64,000 nucleotides of DNA from Cladophialophora immunda (Eukaryota; Ascomycota; Eurotiomycetes; Chaetothyriales; Herpotrichiellaceae). Shown here one piece after another: positions 1 through 11,570 of this stretch. The notes below the pieces were generated by a model that worked only from the letters and a program-made list of their open reading frames with translations, had not been told where the DNA came from and ran no database searches. The translations under genes were made by a program, and so were the position numbers. Position 1 is the first letter of the stretch. The number at the start of each line of letters is the position of its first letter. The stretch covers positions 2,294,001 to 2,358,000 of the forward strand of contig NW_015622547.1 of assembly GCF_000835495.1 (NCBI RefSeq), in the 5' to 3' direction.

Positions 1-251
1 AGAAGAGCTGCTGGCCTCGTCCATTAGCACGGATCGAACTGCCTGACCACAACTGCCTTGAACCCGAGGACCATCCCTGTCTTCACTCTTGTTCGAGGGT
101 ATCCGACCACCAGTCTTGTGGGGGAAGAGTTTTCGGAAGACACGGATTGTTTTCTAAATCTCGCGTCTGATCAATTCGACCGAAGGTGACCTTCCGGACC
201 ACAGACCTCCCAAAATCTATATTTCGAAGCATCCCTCCCAGCCTTCGTAGG
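1..251. other. Left-edge upstream region of the acyl-CoA synthetase
   Basis: No confident gene. This is the sequence before the first ATG of the acyl-CoA synthetase. The synthetase frame stays open back to a TGA at 168, so a short extra N-terminal exon upstream cannot be excluded. Reading from 186 would need a GTG start, which is not credible in a fungus. Confidence 0.6.
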
Positions 252-2401
252 ATGGCGACGCCAACGGCGACGGCCCAGGACGCCGTCCACCGCCTGTCCC
301 TGGACGACCCCGAGACTTTCTGGCACCAACACGCCCAACGCCTCCATTGGCACACCCCATATACCCGAGCCCTGAGACAAAGCGGGAAGAGAGGGTCGCC
401 ACAATGGTCGTGGTTTGAGGACGGGGAGATCAGCACCGCGTACAACTGTGTCGACCGGCACGTGGACAACGGCCACGGGGACGCGGTGGCGTTGATCTGG
501 GACAGCGCCGTGACGGGAGCAAAGGAACGGTATACCTACGCACAGGTCCAACAAGAGGTGGCACTGTTGGCAGGCATCCTGCAGGACCAGGGCGTGAAAA
601 GGGGAGATGTCGTGCTGATCTACATGCCCATGATCCCGGCGGCGGTCTTTGCGGTCCTTGCCACCATCCGGCTGGGCGCGCTCCATGCCATCGTCTTCGG
701 GGGCTTTGCGCCCACGAGTCTGGCGCAACGGATCGAGCACGCCACGCCTTCCGTCATCATGACCGCAAGCTGTGGCGTCGAGGGCAACAAGGGCCCGTTG
801 GCGTACCAGCCTCTGGTTGAAGAAGCGCTAGCCAAAAGCAGCTGGAAACCCCACCGGACTATCATCTGGCAGAGATCAATGGTTTCCTGGGAACCTAGGC
901 TCGACCAGGGCCAACGCAGCTGGCAGGGTCTCGTTGAGGACGGGCGGCGCCGACGACTGAGCGCCGAATGCGTGCCGATCAAGAGCACCGACGGTCTTTA
1001 CATCATCTACACCAGCGGGACGACTGGCGCGCCCAAAGGCATTGTGAGGTCCGCCGGAGGACACGCGGTGGCCTTGAGTCTGTCCATGGGCTACCTATTC
1101 GACATCAGGGGGCCGGGCGACGTCATCTTCACTGCCAGTGACATTGGCTGGGTGGTCGGGCACTCTTATATCATATACGCCCCTCTCCTCGCCGGCGCGA
1201 CCACGGTCTTGTTCGAAGGCAAGCCGGTCGGTACGCCAGACGCATCGACATTCTGGCGCATCATTGAAGAGTATCAGGTCAACGTGTTGTTCACCGCGCC
1301 CACTGCACTCAGAGCCATCCATCGCGACGACCCGAGCAGTAGACTCCTCTCCCGCTACGGGGCGCGAGGCGGACTGCAATCGTTGCGGGGCTTGTTCCTC
1401 GCCGGCGAGCGAAGTGAGCCCAGCCTCGTGAAGCTCTACCAAGAACTGCTGTGGAGATATATCGGCCGCGGTGCGACGGTGGTGGACCACTGGTGGTCCA
1501 GTGAATCGGGGAGTCCTATTACTGGGGTCGCGCTTGCTGCCGAATCGGTCACCGCACACGAGGGCCAGCTGACCCGGCGGCCAAAGCAGCAGAATGATGT
1601 CGTACACGCGAGGCCTGGAAGTGCCGGGAAGCCCATGCCTGGGTTCGACGTGCGCGTGGTCGACGAGATGGGCAACGAGGTTGCCCGAGGTGCCTCGGGG
1701 AATCTTGTGCTGAAGATGCCGCTCGCCCCCTCGGCGTTGACGCATCTCTTCAAGGACGAAGGCGACGCGCGGTTCCACAAGAGCTACCTTGCCCGATTCG
1801 AGGGCCGATGGTTCGACACCGGTGATGCCGGCTTGATCGACGAGGACGGATTTGTGTACGTCATGAGCCGGAGCGATGACATTATCAATGTTGCCGCCCA
1901 TCGGCTCAGCGCAGGTGAGTACAAATCTGCTATGTAAACCGGGGAGAAACGTCGGCTGAGAGACTTTGATCAGGTGCAATCGAAGGCGCCATCATGATGC
2001 ATCCAGCTGTCGCTGAAGTCGCAGTCGTGGGGATGCCAGATCCAGTCAAAGGCCATGTCCCCTTCGCCTTTGTGGTCCCGCCCGAGGGCAGCAGCGCCGC
2101 CGTGGCCCTCCCGGCCCTTTCGAAAGAGATCGACCAACTCGTAAGAAACCAGATCGGCGGCATCGCGTCGCTAGGGGGCGTCATTTACGGAAGAGGTCTC
2201 ATCCCCAAAACAAGATCAGGCAAAAGCCTCCGACGCTGCTTGAGACAATTGGTCGAGCACGGGGTCAGAGGCGACTACGACCACAAGGTAGACTATCCTG
2301 CAACCATCGAGGACAAGGAGGTGGTCGAGGAAGCGAGGCGTTCAGTCATTGAGTATTTTGAAAAGAAACGCCGCAGCCTTGCACGCGAGGCCAAGCTTTG
2401 A
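252..2401 (+). CDS. Short-chain acyl-CoA synthetase (ACSS3/propionyl-CoA synthetase-like), probably peroxisomal
   Basis: ATP-dependent ligase of the ANL superfamily that makes acyl-AMP and then acyl-CoA from a short acid such as acetate, propionate or butyrate. Exons 252-1914 and 1974-2401; the 59-nt GTGAGT..CAG intron (1915-1973) restores the family motif HRLSAGAIEGAI across the join. Predicted length is 696 aa, normal for ACSS-type enzymes. Visible motifs are the P-loop YTSGTTGAPKG (about 253-263), the adenylation region WWSSESGSP, FDTGDAG in the hinge region, and the A10 lysine in KTRSGKSLRR (K638). The last three residues, AKL, behind a basic stretch (KKRRSLARE), form a good PTS1 peroxisomal signal. 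The start is the first in-frame ATG. The gene is convergent with the Zn2Cys6 regulator on its right. Exact substrate is not readable from sequence. Confidence 0.9.
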
Positions 2402-2753
2402 CCCCCGGCAACAACGCAGGCTTGCCCGGAAAGTATTATTATAGAACCGAGAAGTACATATTGGAGTGGTCTCGAAGCAATGGTGCGTGCCGTGTTTCTA
2501 CCAAACATAAATGTCCAAAAGGTGCATGTTGCCAGGGGCGCCGGAGTGAAAATGTCCTTGCCCTAATCGCACAGTAAACGAGCCAGCCATCCGGCGTGGC
2601 TTCGAAGTGTTGGCTGTATACACGACGTCAAAACGTCGCGAGTAGTGCCCAGGAGGGGCCCACGTCAACCTGGATGAAAGCCGTAGTCACCGGCAATCCA
2701 AGACCGTCCGACAGGCTGGGCTTCATCATGCCTACCAAGTGTCCACAAGGCGG
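2402..2753. other. Convergent 3' intergenic region
   Basis: Tail-to-tail spacer between the acyl-CoA synthetase and the minus-strand regulator. It should hold both 3' UTRs. Open frames here are short and resemble nothing known. Confidence 0.6.
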
Positions 2754-5135
2754 TCAGAACTCGTCGAGACGGAATCCATTTGCGCTGTCTCCTGGCATCG
2801 TGAGGTCGGTCCTGCTGTCCATGGTCCCAAAGAGGTCGATCCAAGAGTTCAGCCAAAGGCTTCCGTCATGATTTGAGGTCTGGGGTATGCCCGCCGCTAC
2901 TTCGTTGGACATGGTACTGTAGTCAACAAGCCTCCACATTGCATTCATATCGGCTTCAGAGAGAGGTGTGATGTGCGGCTGATCGTTACACAGTTCGTTG
3001 AACACGATCGCGTTTTCGGCCGTTTGCCGCAGGAGGGATGCCTACCTGTCAGTGAGTACATCATAGCGAGCAAGGTCATTGCGGACCGGGGAACCAGTCT
3101 TTGGGGAGGAGACGCAACGGAGTCTTACCATGGTTGACACATTGTTCCAATATCCGCCAATATCGTCCAAGTAAGAAATCGCCTCGGAAAGAAGGGCATG
3201 TGCTACAGGGGCGACACCTAACTCCTGGCTACTGACGTGCAGCAACGCGATAGACCCGGCAACGGTTATACAGTATCCGGAAAAGGAGGACTGAAACACA
3301 CACCCCAGACCGCGGGCGAGGCGAATAAGTTCGATCATGTTACGCGCATGCTGCCACCCAGTGTGGAATGAGCGGGCCAGAAAGCTGCCCGGGCCCGGCA
3401 TCTTCCCGATCTCGATCCGCCTTCGGAGGAGAAAAGGGTGGTTCAGCAAGCAGTAGCAGAGGTGGAATAGTACCCGAGAAAAGATGATGGGCCCAACAGC
3501 TTGGTGGTCGACAGTTCCATCCGTCCTGATGGACGGGGCCAGTAGCTCTTCTGCCGACTTATGCATCATCATCTGAGTCTCGATGTGCAAGAGGTCCGAC
3601 TCAATCGAGGCGAAATCCGAACTGGGGTCCCAGGGCGGGCATCGACTCCGGATGTTGAACTCTTGGAGCATGTACTGTGCCCCTCGTCCGAGTATGTAGG
3701 CCATGACGATGACGTGCGCAAAATGCCCTTGACATTCGGGGTTGACCAAGGCGCGGTTGGACAGCTCGTCCAGGGTCAGGGTCTTTTTCCACTGCCCTTC
3801 CTGCCAAAGCAAATCGTCACAGGGAAGTTGTAAGTGGCACGAGGCGTCGACGATTGCCGGAGGCCGACCTCGACCGCACGAGACCAGTCTGTCGAGCAAA
3901 TAGACGGACCAAAAGACCCTGCGGCGCTCCTCCTGGTCCGCATAAGGAAGATGATGGGCCGTATCGAGCATCAGGCCGAGATCTTGGGCAATCCTGACCG
4001 CCATTCCAATCTTCACCCAGGCAGAGCCGTGGCGGGTTCGACCAGCTACACCGTAGACAGTCAGCACGGGTCCGCAACCTGCGGGTTGGTTCGCCTCACC
4101 AGTGAAGTCAAACAGGGCCAACAAGGCTATCGTCTGCACGATGGAGATGTCGCCTGGGTTGTCTGCCGTAAAGCAATTCGACACGACGGATTTCCAGGAC
4201 CGCGTCGCATAAGCCACCGCCACCTCATGGGAGCGGCTAGCAAAGTATGGGTGGGTAGAAAAGCGCACCGAGATAGCCACGACGGCGAGGATCAGGTGTT
4301 CCGACAGTGTGCCCAGTGCTAGCCGGCGACGGAAGTTGCCTTCGTGGAAGAACGAATATGGTTGATTGTGGCAAAAGCTGAAGTACACGTCCACCACCGA
4401 GGACAGTACCTCGTCGGGAATCGGGGCTTCTCCAGGTACAGGAGTGTTCATCTCGGTATCATCGTTGAGATCGTAGCGTGTAGGCTCAACAGAAATCCGA
4501 CGTCTTTTCTGGGGCCCCTGGCTGGGAGTCGGGCGTCCATCGTCCTCGTAGGCAACCCGATCTCTGGCGTCACTGGTCAAGAGCCTCGTGACTCTTGAGC
4601 ACGGCGAGAGTCAATCCAATGCTGGTACCGCATCGCGATGGGGACCTTACCGGTGGAGCTGGGTTTCAAGTCTTTCAAGAGTCTCCTCGATGGCTTCCAA
4701 CCTGGAACCGACTTGAGTCTGAGACCTGCTTCAGCACCAATTGGGACCCGAAGTTGGGAGAGAACAACACCCACCACACCAATTTGATCGGGAGAGGACG
4801 TCTTCGGTTCAGCACCCGTCCGAGGCGCAGTCTGTCGGCTGGACGTCTGCTGGGGATACACGCACTCTGCCGACATCAGAATCGATCCGCCTTGAGGTGC
4901 ATTGGGTCTGACCTAGCCGCAATCGCCGACAATGGCCGCATGCTGGCCGTTCGCCCGTGCAACGAGATTTCTTGCTTCTGGAACATCTTGGATTAGAACC
5001 CAGGCCGATAGAGGGCAAGCACCCGTGGCGTCAAGGGGGAGGGGAAGCAACCGACCTGCAGGAGAAGCAGGCTTGGGCAATGCGACGAACAGGAAAGTAG
5101 CTGCCGTATGCTTCACTGTGCCCCAAGCTGTCCAT
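2754..5135 (-). CDS. Zn2Cys6 fungal-specific transcription factor (XlnR/FacB-type architecture)
   Basis: DNA-binding regulator. Start ATG at 5135. Exons as read: 5135-5056, 4977-4913, 4866 to about 4800, about 4690-4651, 4572-4100, 4045-3129 and 3045-2754. Joining exons 1-3 recreates a textbook cluster spread over three exons: ACFSCRSKKSRC, then TGERPACGHC, then RRLRLECVYP (spacing C2C6C6C2C6C). A coiled-coil linker follows (RLEAIEETLERLE), then a basic patch (KRRR), then the fungal-specific middle homology region (PYSFFHEGNFRRRLALG; WVKIGMAVRIAQDLGLM; RRRVFWSVYLLDR). The 54-nt intron 4099-4046 keeps frame without a stop, so naive translation would insert 18 false residues. The intron between exons 3 and 4 is certain from the frame shift, but its borders are approximate. 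Next to a short-chain acyl-CoA synthetase, a role in acid or acetate use is possible but unproven. Confidence 0.88.
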
Positions 5136-5542
5136 ACTGGGCGACGGCGACGCAAAATGCTTAAGGACACGAGATGTGATGATCAGGAAATGGTGCGGGG
5201 GGAACAATCATTTGGCCTGGGTCTAATATGCTGCACCCCGAGCCGAGGGCCTCTATCCTTATCACAATAAGCATTGGGCACGCAGCTTGGCAGCGCCACC
5301 GCCTAGCGGCCCGACATAGCCCATTGGCACCAGGCTGGCCCCCCCCCCCCCGGGGGAGGGATCGGGATGGAAATTACACTCTGGCTTTAATTAATATTTA
5401 CTTCCCTCCTCCTCTCCTGGGAAGCCTCCGGAGACCCTTGGCCACTACTGAAGGCTGCCTATGAGTAGCCTGCCACCCCTGCCAACTAAGAGTGGTCTTT
5501 TGTGTCTGTCCTCGCTTGAACCGAGCCTTCCATCTGCACTGC
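5136..5542. other. Promoter region of the regulator / 3' side of the monooxygenase
   Basis: No gene seen. Contains a homopolymer C13G5 (5339-5356) followed by an AT-rich stretch (TTAATTAATATTTA), then pyrimidine-rich sequence. It is upstream of the Zn2Cys6 gene and downstream of the monooxygenase. Confidence 0.6.
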
Positions 5543-7648
5543 TCAGATCCCCAAATGTGCGTTCAGGCATCTCTGGACCTCTTCCATTGTGGTACTAGCA
5601 TCCAGTACCATCAAGATATGTTGATCCGGCCTCACAAGTAACCCTCCTCCAACATCCAGCCCAGCCGCTGCCAACCACTTCTGCCCTGCCTCGCCAATGA
5701 CCTCAAAGTCGCGACCAAGTCGGCAGGTCTTCACACCGGGGACATCGAGACGTCCTACCAAGGTGAATTTGTCAAGATCACACAGATCGAGGGTACTATA
5801 GCGGTGGGACTCGAGATCTGCCGGGGAGAACTCGTCGACATACGAGACATCAACGGGCTTCAGCGTGCTGTGCGGCAGGCGGATCCAGGCGTGAGGCAGT
5901 CTCGCACCCACTTCAAATTTGGGGGTATACTTGGAAGCATGTGGAGGGATTTCTTTGCTGCCATAGACATATCCGATGTGAAGTTCGAGCTTGTGAGTGC
6001 GTCAGTACCAGCCAGATCGCATACCAGAGAACGCATACGTTGTCAAAATGCTCTCTTTGCTCCTCAACCCCTTGATCAATCACCTTCATTTTCTGGGGAT
6101 CTTTAATGTTGGCATACAGATTTCTCCTCGCCGTGACCAGATCATCGCCGATGCCCAGTGTCTTGAGAAGGGCAAAGATCTTCTTTCCGTTCTTTACGCT
6201 CTGCATCGAATTGACGACGGCTACATGTCGTCGTTCTGATTCGTATGTGTCGAGAAGAGCGTCCCCAGCTCGTCCTGCGAGGACCAATGCCAGTTTGTAC
6301 GCCAGATTGTGCACATCTGCCAGGCCAGAGTTCAATCCGAGACCGCCTGTTGGGGGGAACGAATGAGCAGCATCTCCAGCTCTGCTTGGTTAGACTGGTC
6401 GTCGAGTCAAGGGATGCAACTCACAAGAAGACATTGCCCGCCCGATAGGATCTTGCTACTTTCCGGCTCAGTACCCAAGGCCGGTAGCTATGAATGTCAA
6501 AGGACACCTCTATCCCCAAGGCACTGACGACAACTTGGCGGCAAAGTTCTTGATTCCAGCTTTCAACGGGGTATTTGGTTGCCTGAAGATTGCGGTTAGA
6601 GATCACCCTCGTCCCACGTAGAATCACTGACATCAAAATTGCTGATCAGAACCGCATTTCCTGAGAGGTCGTACGCAATGATGAAGCCAGACGCCAAAGG
6701 ATCCATTATCCAATGCAGCATACCGACCCTCTCTCTGACAATCGGACGAAGGTCAGCATTGAAATGGATGGTCATCATCGTTTCGTCTAAACTGTCAATC
6801 CCGCCGAGTGCTAACGAATTATGTGGACTTACATGAATCCTCGCCATCACTCTCGATTCCCAGGAAGCTGCGTACTTTGCTCCGCGCGCCGTCGCAAGCA
6901 ACGAGATACTTCGACCGGATCTGGAACTGATGTCCCGTAGCACGCTCTTCCACGGTCGTGATAACTCCTTCCGAGTTCTTGAAATGAGCACCTCTCCACC
7001 ACGGAGATTTTGCGACGCCACTTACCTGTTCCAACGATACGAATGAAATGCCTTTGCGAAGATCTATGTTCGAGTCTTTTGCAAGCACCTCCGTGACAAA
7101 CTCCTCAAAGACGGGCTGCGGGACGTTATGGATCATCTTCACTCGTCAGCGAAAGCCGGTGCACCATGCCATCGTGATCCACGACTTGCCTCGGGCGTGT
7201 GAGACAGAACTCCCACGTCCATGCGCTCGTAAGGGAGCACGCCGACTTGTTGACCACTTAGATTGGTGAGAAAGTTGACCCAGAACGCATCGCGCCTCCT
7301 CGTGCCGAGTTGTCGTAACCGGCTCACGTCCAAGTTGAACTGTCGGCATATCTCTAGAGATCTCGGGGACAGCGCATGTGCTTTCGGGGCACCCAGTCTC
7401 TCGGGATATCGTTCGACGATGAGACACTTCACTTCTGACTGTCAATCGTGGCCTCTTTGTCGACATCACGCCGTAGACTTGCCTCCAAGCTGGGATAAGA
7501 GATGAGCTTGCACGAGCCCTGCAGGTCCTCCACCGATAATCAACACCGGAACTTCCACGCAGGATGGCTCTCGCCGAAATAGATTTGCTTCGCCGGCAGG
7601 CTGAGAAGGCTTTTGCTCATCGGTGTGATCAGCCAGAGAGAGTCCCAT
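5543..7648 (-). CDS. FAD-dependent aromatic monooxygenase (phenol 2-monooxygenase / PheA-TfdB type)
   Basis: Class A flavoprotein hydroxylase predicted to hydroxylate aromatic substrates using NAD(P)H and O2. Start ATG at 7648; about 587 aa after removing seven introns. First exons: 7648-7483, 7434-7190, 7136-7026, 6977-6833, 6786-6632, then from 6582. Rossmann GxGxxG motif [17 protein letters not shown] lies near residues 34-50; the conserved VERYP strand end follows across intron 1; DG motif [13 protein letters not shown]; second FAD motif [18 protein letters not shown]-terminal thioredoxin-like domain ending [12 protein letters not shown]. Introns 1 (7482-7435) and 2 (7189-7137) begin GCAAGT, i.e. 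GC-AG introns; both are needed to keep the family motifs in frame. Intron 3 (7025-6978, 48 nt) is frame-neutral. The divergent MFS gene suggests joint uptake or efflux of the substrate, which is inference. Confidence 0.88.
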
Positions 7649-9034
7649 TCTCAGAATCAAAAGAGGAAAGATGAACAGAAAAGCAACTGGACTATCTAAA
7701 CGTCTATATCTATTTCCAGAATTTCATCAAACCGAGCAAGACATCTGTTGTGGCAACAAAGCGACATCCAGATACTGCTAAGTGGGATATAACTCTGATT
7801 AAATGAAGGTATTGCGCTCGGCGGGGAGAAGTCTCGTTGTGGTGGGGATGTGGTGGAGAAGTGGGAACGGCGGGTGCTCCTTGCGCAGGACTTCAACCCA
7901 GAAGAAGGGCTGAAGTCGTCTCAGTGGTTTGGCCCCTTTTGCATATGACAAGTGTGCCATCGCCAGGCCGTCATACATGAATCGGCTTCGCCTTCGATGA
8001 TGGGAAACACAACGCTCTCGAGATATCAAGGTAGATCGACAAGCCACAGGCCCTCGGTCAATCTCCCCGCCGCCAAGACCCAAAGGTCTACCACAGCTCG
8101 AGGCCTTGAATGCCGAATGCAGGATATTACCTATGTGTCAGGCACCTATGTCGATGCCGCCTCTGCTGGCCCTTCCGATCCTTTACCTCTTCCGTTCCAC
8201 TGTCGAATCTTGTGTCCATTCCATCTGTGGCTGAGCCATCGGTGGGCGCCTACCAGTGCGCCGTGCACATGAGATTGTAAAGTCCTGCACCACGTGAAAC
8301 GTAATGGTGAACTTGGGATGAGGCAATATATATATCGTGTTGATGCACGCTTGGTAATCCTTCGTCCAGTTCTCCAGCCGGCTGATTGCTTGAACTTTCA
8401 GATGGCCTCAATCTGTACGGGGCTGATAAAGTGGTGGGACATGCTTGGCGACCGGTCCGTAACACATCATTGGCATAACAGCCATAGTCTCTGAGCAATA
8501 GTAGTACAAGATCCAAAGCCGTCATGCAAACCGCGTCTTGGGTTACCCATCCCAGAAGAAAGGAGAAGAGAAATCTCTCCTAATATCTTCCCAGCCCGAG
8601 GGCCTCATTCTATTTTAACAGCTTCGGGAATGTGACTACCGACATGGGCGCTCTGGCCGTGCGACATGATTGGCTCCTCTAAGCGATGGTCCAATGGGGC
8701 ACGTCAGGCGTACCCTAGTCTGTTTTGGGAGTGGTAAACGAGCACTAGTATACGACGGCCCCGCACTACTCTCCATCCCATCCAATCAGCATAGGTCTTT
8801 TCTCCGCGGTCCGCATAATCTCGCACAATTTGCACAACTTGACTCTCCAAGCGAGCTTCGGGCCGCCTCAGTGGGCATTTGATCCTCAGTCCAAGGTTTG
8901 TTGACGCTAGTATTTACCCGCAACTCTTCCTCGGTTGCATCCTCAAAGGGTACATTTGTTCTTTCGTCGCCGATGGCTTCACGGTTCCCCCCCCAAGCCG
9001 TACCAGATCGCGATACACCGTCGACGTGTCCAAC
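7649..9034. promoter_or_regulatory. Divergent intergenic region, monooxygenase / MFS transporter
   Basis: About 1.4 kb between the start codons of the minus-strand monooxygenase and the plus-strand MFS gene, so it should carry both promoters. Small open frames exist on both strands, but none carries a recognisable domain or a convincing exon structure. A small unannotated gene in the middle cannot be excluded. Confidence 0.55.
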
Positions 9035-10904
9035 ATGGCTGAAGATACCAAGGAGGTCGTCGGGGAGGCCCGTCCGGCGCCGGCGAACGACTACATCGTC
9101 GACTGGGACGGGGACGACGACCCTGCGAATCCGCTGAACTGGCCGTCGCGGCGTAAGGCCATCAACATCACCCTGCTCTCATGCCTGACCTTTGTCACGT
9201 ATGTATCAATGACCCCCCCTACAAACCTGTTCGGAGTATGCTGATGCCAGAACCTTTTCGCCCTCAGCCCGCTCGCGTCGTCCATGTTCGCGCCCGGAAT
9301 CCCCAGAGTGATGGCCGACTTCGACAGCACGAGCGTCATCCTCGCCTCGTTCGTGGTCTCGGTGTACCTGATCGGCTACGCGTTCGGGCCCCTGGTGTGC
9401 GCGCCCCTGTCGGAGATCTACGGCCGCTGGCCCGTCTACCAGATCACCAACGTCCTGTTCATCGTCTTCACCGTCGCCTGCGCCGTCGCGCCGTCGCTTG
9501 ACAGCCTGATCGGGTTCCGCTTCCTGGCCGGGTCCGCGGGCTCGGCGCCGCTGGTGCTCGGCGGCGGGAGCGTGGCCGACCTGTACACGCGGGAGGAGAG
9601 GGGGTCCAAGATGGCCATCTTCGCGATGGGTCCGTTGATCGGGCCCGTGGCTGGTATGTTCAGAACACGTCTTTTTCCCCCCATGAGGAAACCCCCGTCG
9701 TCCTGGGAGTACCGCGATTTATACTGGTACTAACTCCTTCGACCAGGACCCGTTGCAGGTGCTTTTCTCTCGCAGAATGTTGGGTGGCGATGGGTATTCT
9801 GGGTCATTAGCATCGCGGTAGGTGGTTGGCTGTCCAGATATTATTTGTGATTTGATTGTTTTTTTTTCTTCCACCAACTAACCCCGTATAATAGGCCGGA
9901 GTCGTCACGGTCTTGTGTTTCCTCTTCATGAAGGAATCCTACGCCCCGGTCCTCCTCGAGCGCAAAGCCGCCCAGCTCCGCAAGTCGACCGGCAACACGC
10001 AGTACAGGTCGAAGATGTCGACGGAGGACTCGCCCCGCGCAGCGCTCGCAAAGGCCCTGATCCGCCCGACCAAGATGTTTTTCATGTCTCCCATTGTCTT
10101 CATCTTTGTCGTACGTCACGCCCCCAACATCTCCCTTTCCCTTTCAGCGACCGGCGACTTTTCCTTTCGCTTGCGCCCCCCTTCTAACCGTCGTCTCCAA
10201 TGCATCTTCTAGGTCTACGTCTCCATCATCTACGGCTACCTCTACCTCCTCTTCACGACCATCACCGAGATCTACGAGAGCATCTACGGCTTCTCTACCG
10301 GCCTCGCTGGCCTCTCCTATTTGGGTATCGGTGTTGGCATGTTTATCGGCCTGGCCCTGTTCGGCGCCACGAGCGACCGGCGCATCCAGGCCAAGAAGGC
10401 CAAGGGCGACGTCTCCCCCGAGGTCCGGCTGGAAGGGCTGATCCCGGCGGCGATCTGCATCCCCATCGGGTTGTTCTGGTACGGCTGGTCGGCCGAGAAG
10501 CAGATCCACTGGATCATGCCCATCATCGGCACGGGCTGGGTGGGACTGGGACTGATGGGCATTTTCGTGAGGACTCTTACTTTCTCACCCCCTGTTTTTC
10601 CTTTTGGCTCGGGGGTTTCCATTGCTGACAAGGGTCGAAACTGCGTTAGATGGCCGTCCAAACTTACCTCGTCGACTGTTATCCGCTCTTCGCCGCCAGC
10701 GTCACGGCAGCGAACACCGTCGTCCGCTCGCTGACGGGGGCGTTCCTCCCGCTTGCCGGCCGGCCCTTGTACTCCGGTCTCGGGCTGGGGTGGGGCAACA
10801 GCGTGCTCGGGTTCATCGCACTGGCCATGGTGCCGCTGCCGTTTGTCTTCATGCGATACGGCGCCCGACTCCGAACGCACCCGCGGTTTCAAGTCAGCTT
10901 CTGA
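9035..10904 (+). CDS. MFS transporter, DHA1-like (12 TM drug/metabolite:H+ antiporter family)
   Basis: Plasma-membrane transporter. Exons 9035-9198, 9268-9653, 9747-9817, 9895-10110, 10213-10566 and 10650-10904, all with GT-AG borders; the spliced product is 481 aa. The hydrophilic N-terminus ends in [11 protein letters not shown], typical of fungal DHA1 members. Joining exons 1 and 2 at 9267 gives [13 protein letters not shown], the usual TM1 exit. Further family marks are GPLSE-like [10 protein letters not shown], the loop [12 protein letters not shown], and the antiporter-type motif GPVAGPVAGAF in TM5, created by the third join. The second half has TM stretches such as [14 protein letters not shown] and a last helix [17 protein letters not shown]. 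Substrate unknown; divergent from the FAD monooxygenase, with which it may form a catabolic or detoxification unit. Confidence 0.88.
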
Positions 10905-11570
10905 GCGCGCAGTCAGAAAGACAGCTTATGATTTTCAGAGCGATAGAAGAAGAGTACAAATACGGACTTGCCCATGGAGCTCGTCTCCTGCTTCCGGGAG
11001 GAAAAAGCGTCAGAGAGGACTCGAGTCCATATTTGATGAATGCAAATCGAGCAAACTACAAGCCGCCGCTCTGTTTTCTCCGGACGCCGACATTTGGCCT
11101 GTTTGGCCCGGAACAACTGTTAAAGCTAGATCATGGGGTTTGTGATTTCATCGACCGGGAAAGCCTGCGATTATGGTCAGAGAAAGAACACTGGTCGTGT
11201 GAAAACGTATTCTGGCACAGAAGAGCGGTGTCGAGAATGGATGGGAAGTAAATCGCAATTTAGAGCTGGGACAGGTACTCTATGAAGACGTCGGCCTCGC
11301 GCAGACCACGTCGCGGCGAACAAAAAACTGCCATGTGCATTCCTTCTCCTCCCGCTCTGGCTCTTGAAACGGTTTCCCAGGTTGATTTCTTGACTCGATC
11401 ATTTTGCTCGCTCTCCCAACGGTGGAGATCCGTTGCAATTTTCCTCGCTTTTCTGCGGTATTCTTCCACCTCTTCTCGGCACGCACAGTGTTCTTTCTTG
11501 GAAGTCCAGGGGCGCAAGTGTTTGACCTCGCCATTGATGCAGTGACTGGTGTTTGCGTACAACAATCTCC
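10905..11570. other. Convergent intergenic region
   Basis: Between the 3' ends of the MFS gene and the minus-strand peptidase-like frame. Only short unconvincing open frames; no repeat or RNA gene recognised. Confidence 0.55.

Noticed and set aside
186..251. N-terminal extension of the acyl-CoA synthetase resembling a mitochondrial presequence
   Set aside because: It depends on a GTG start; the first ATG is 252. Only an upstream exon could make it real, and none is supported here.
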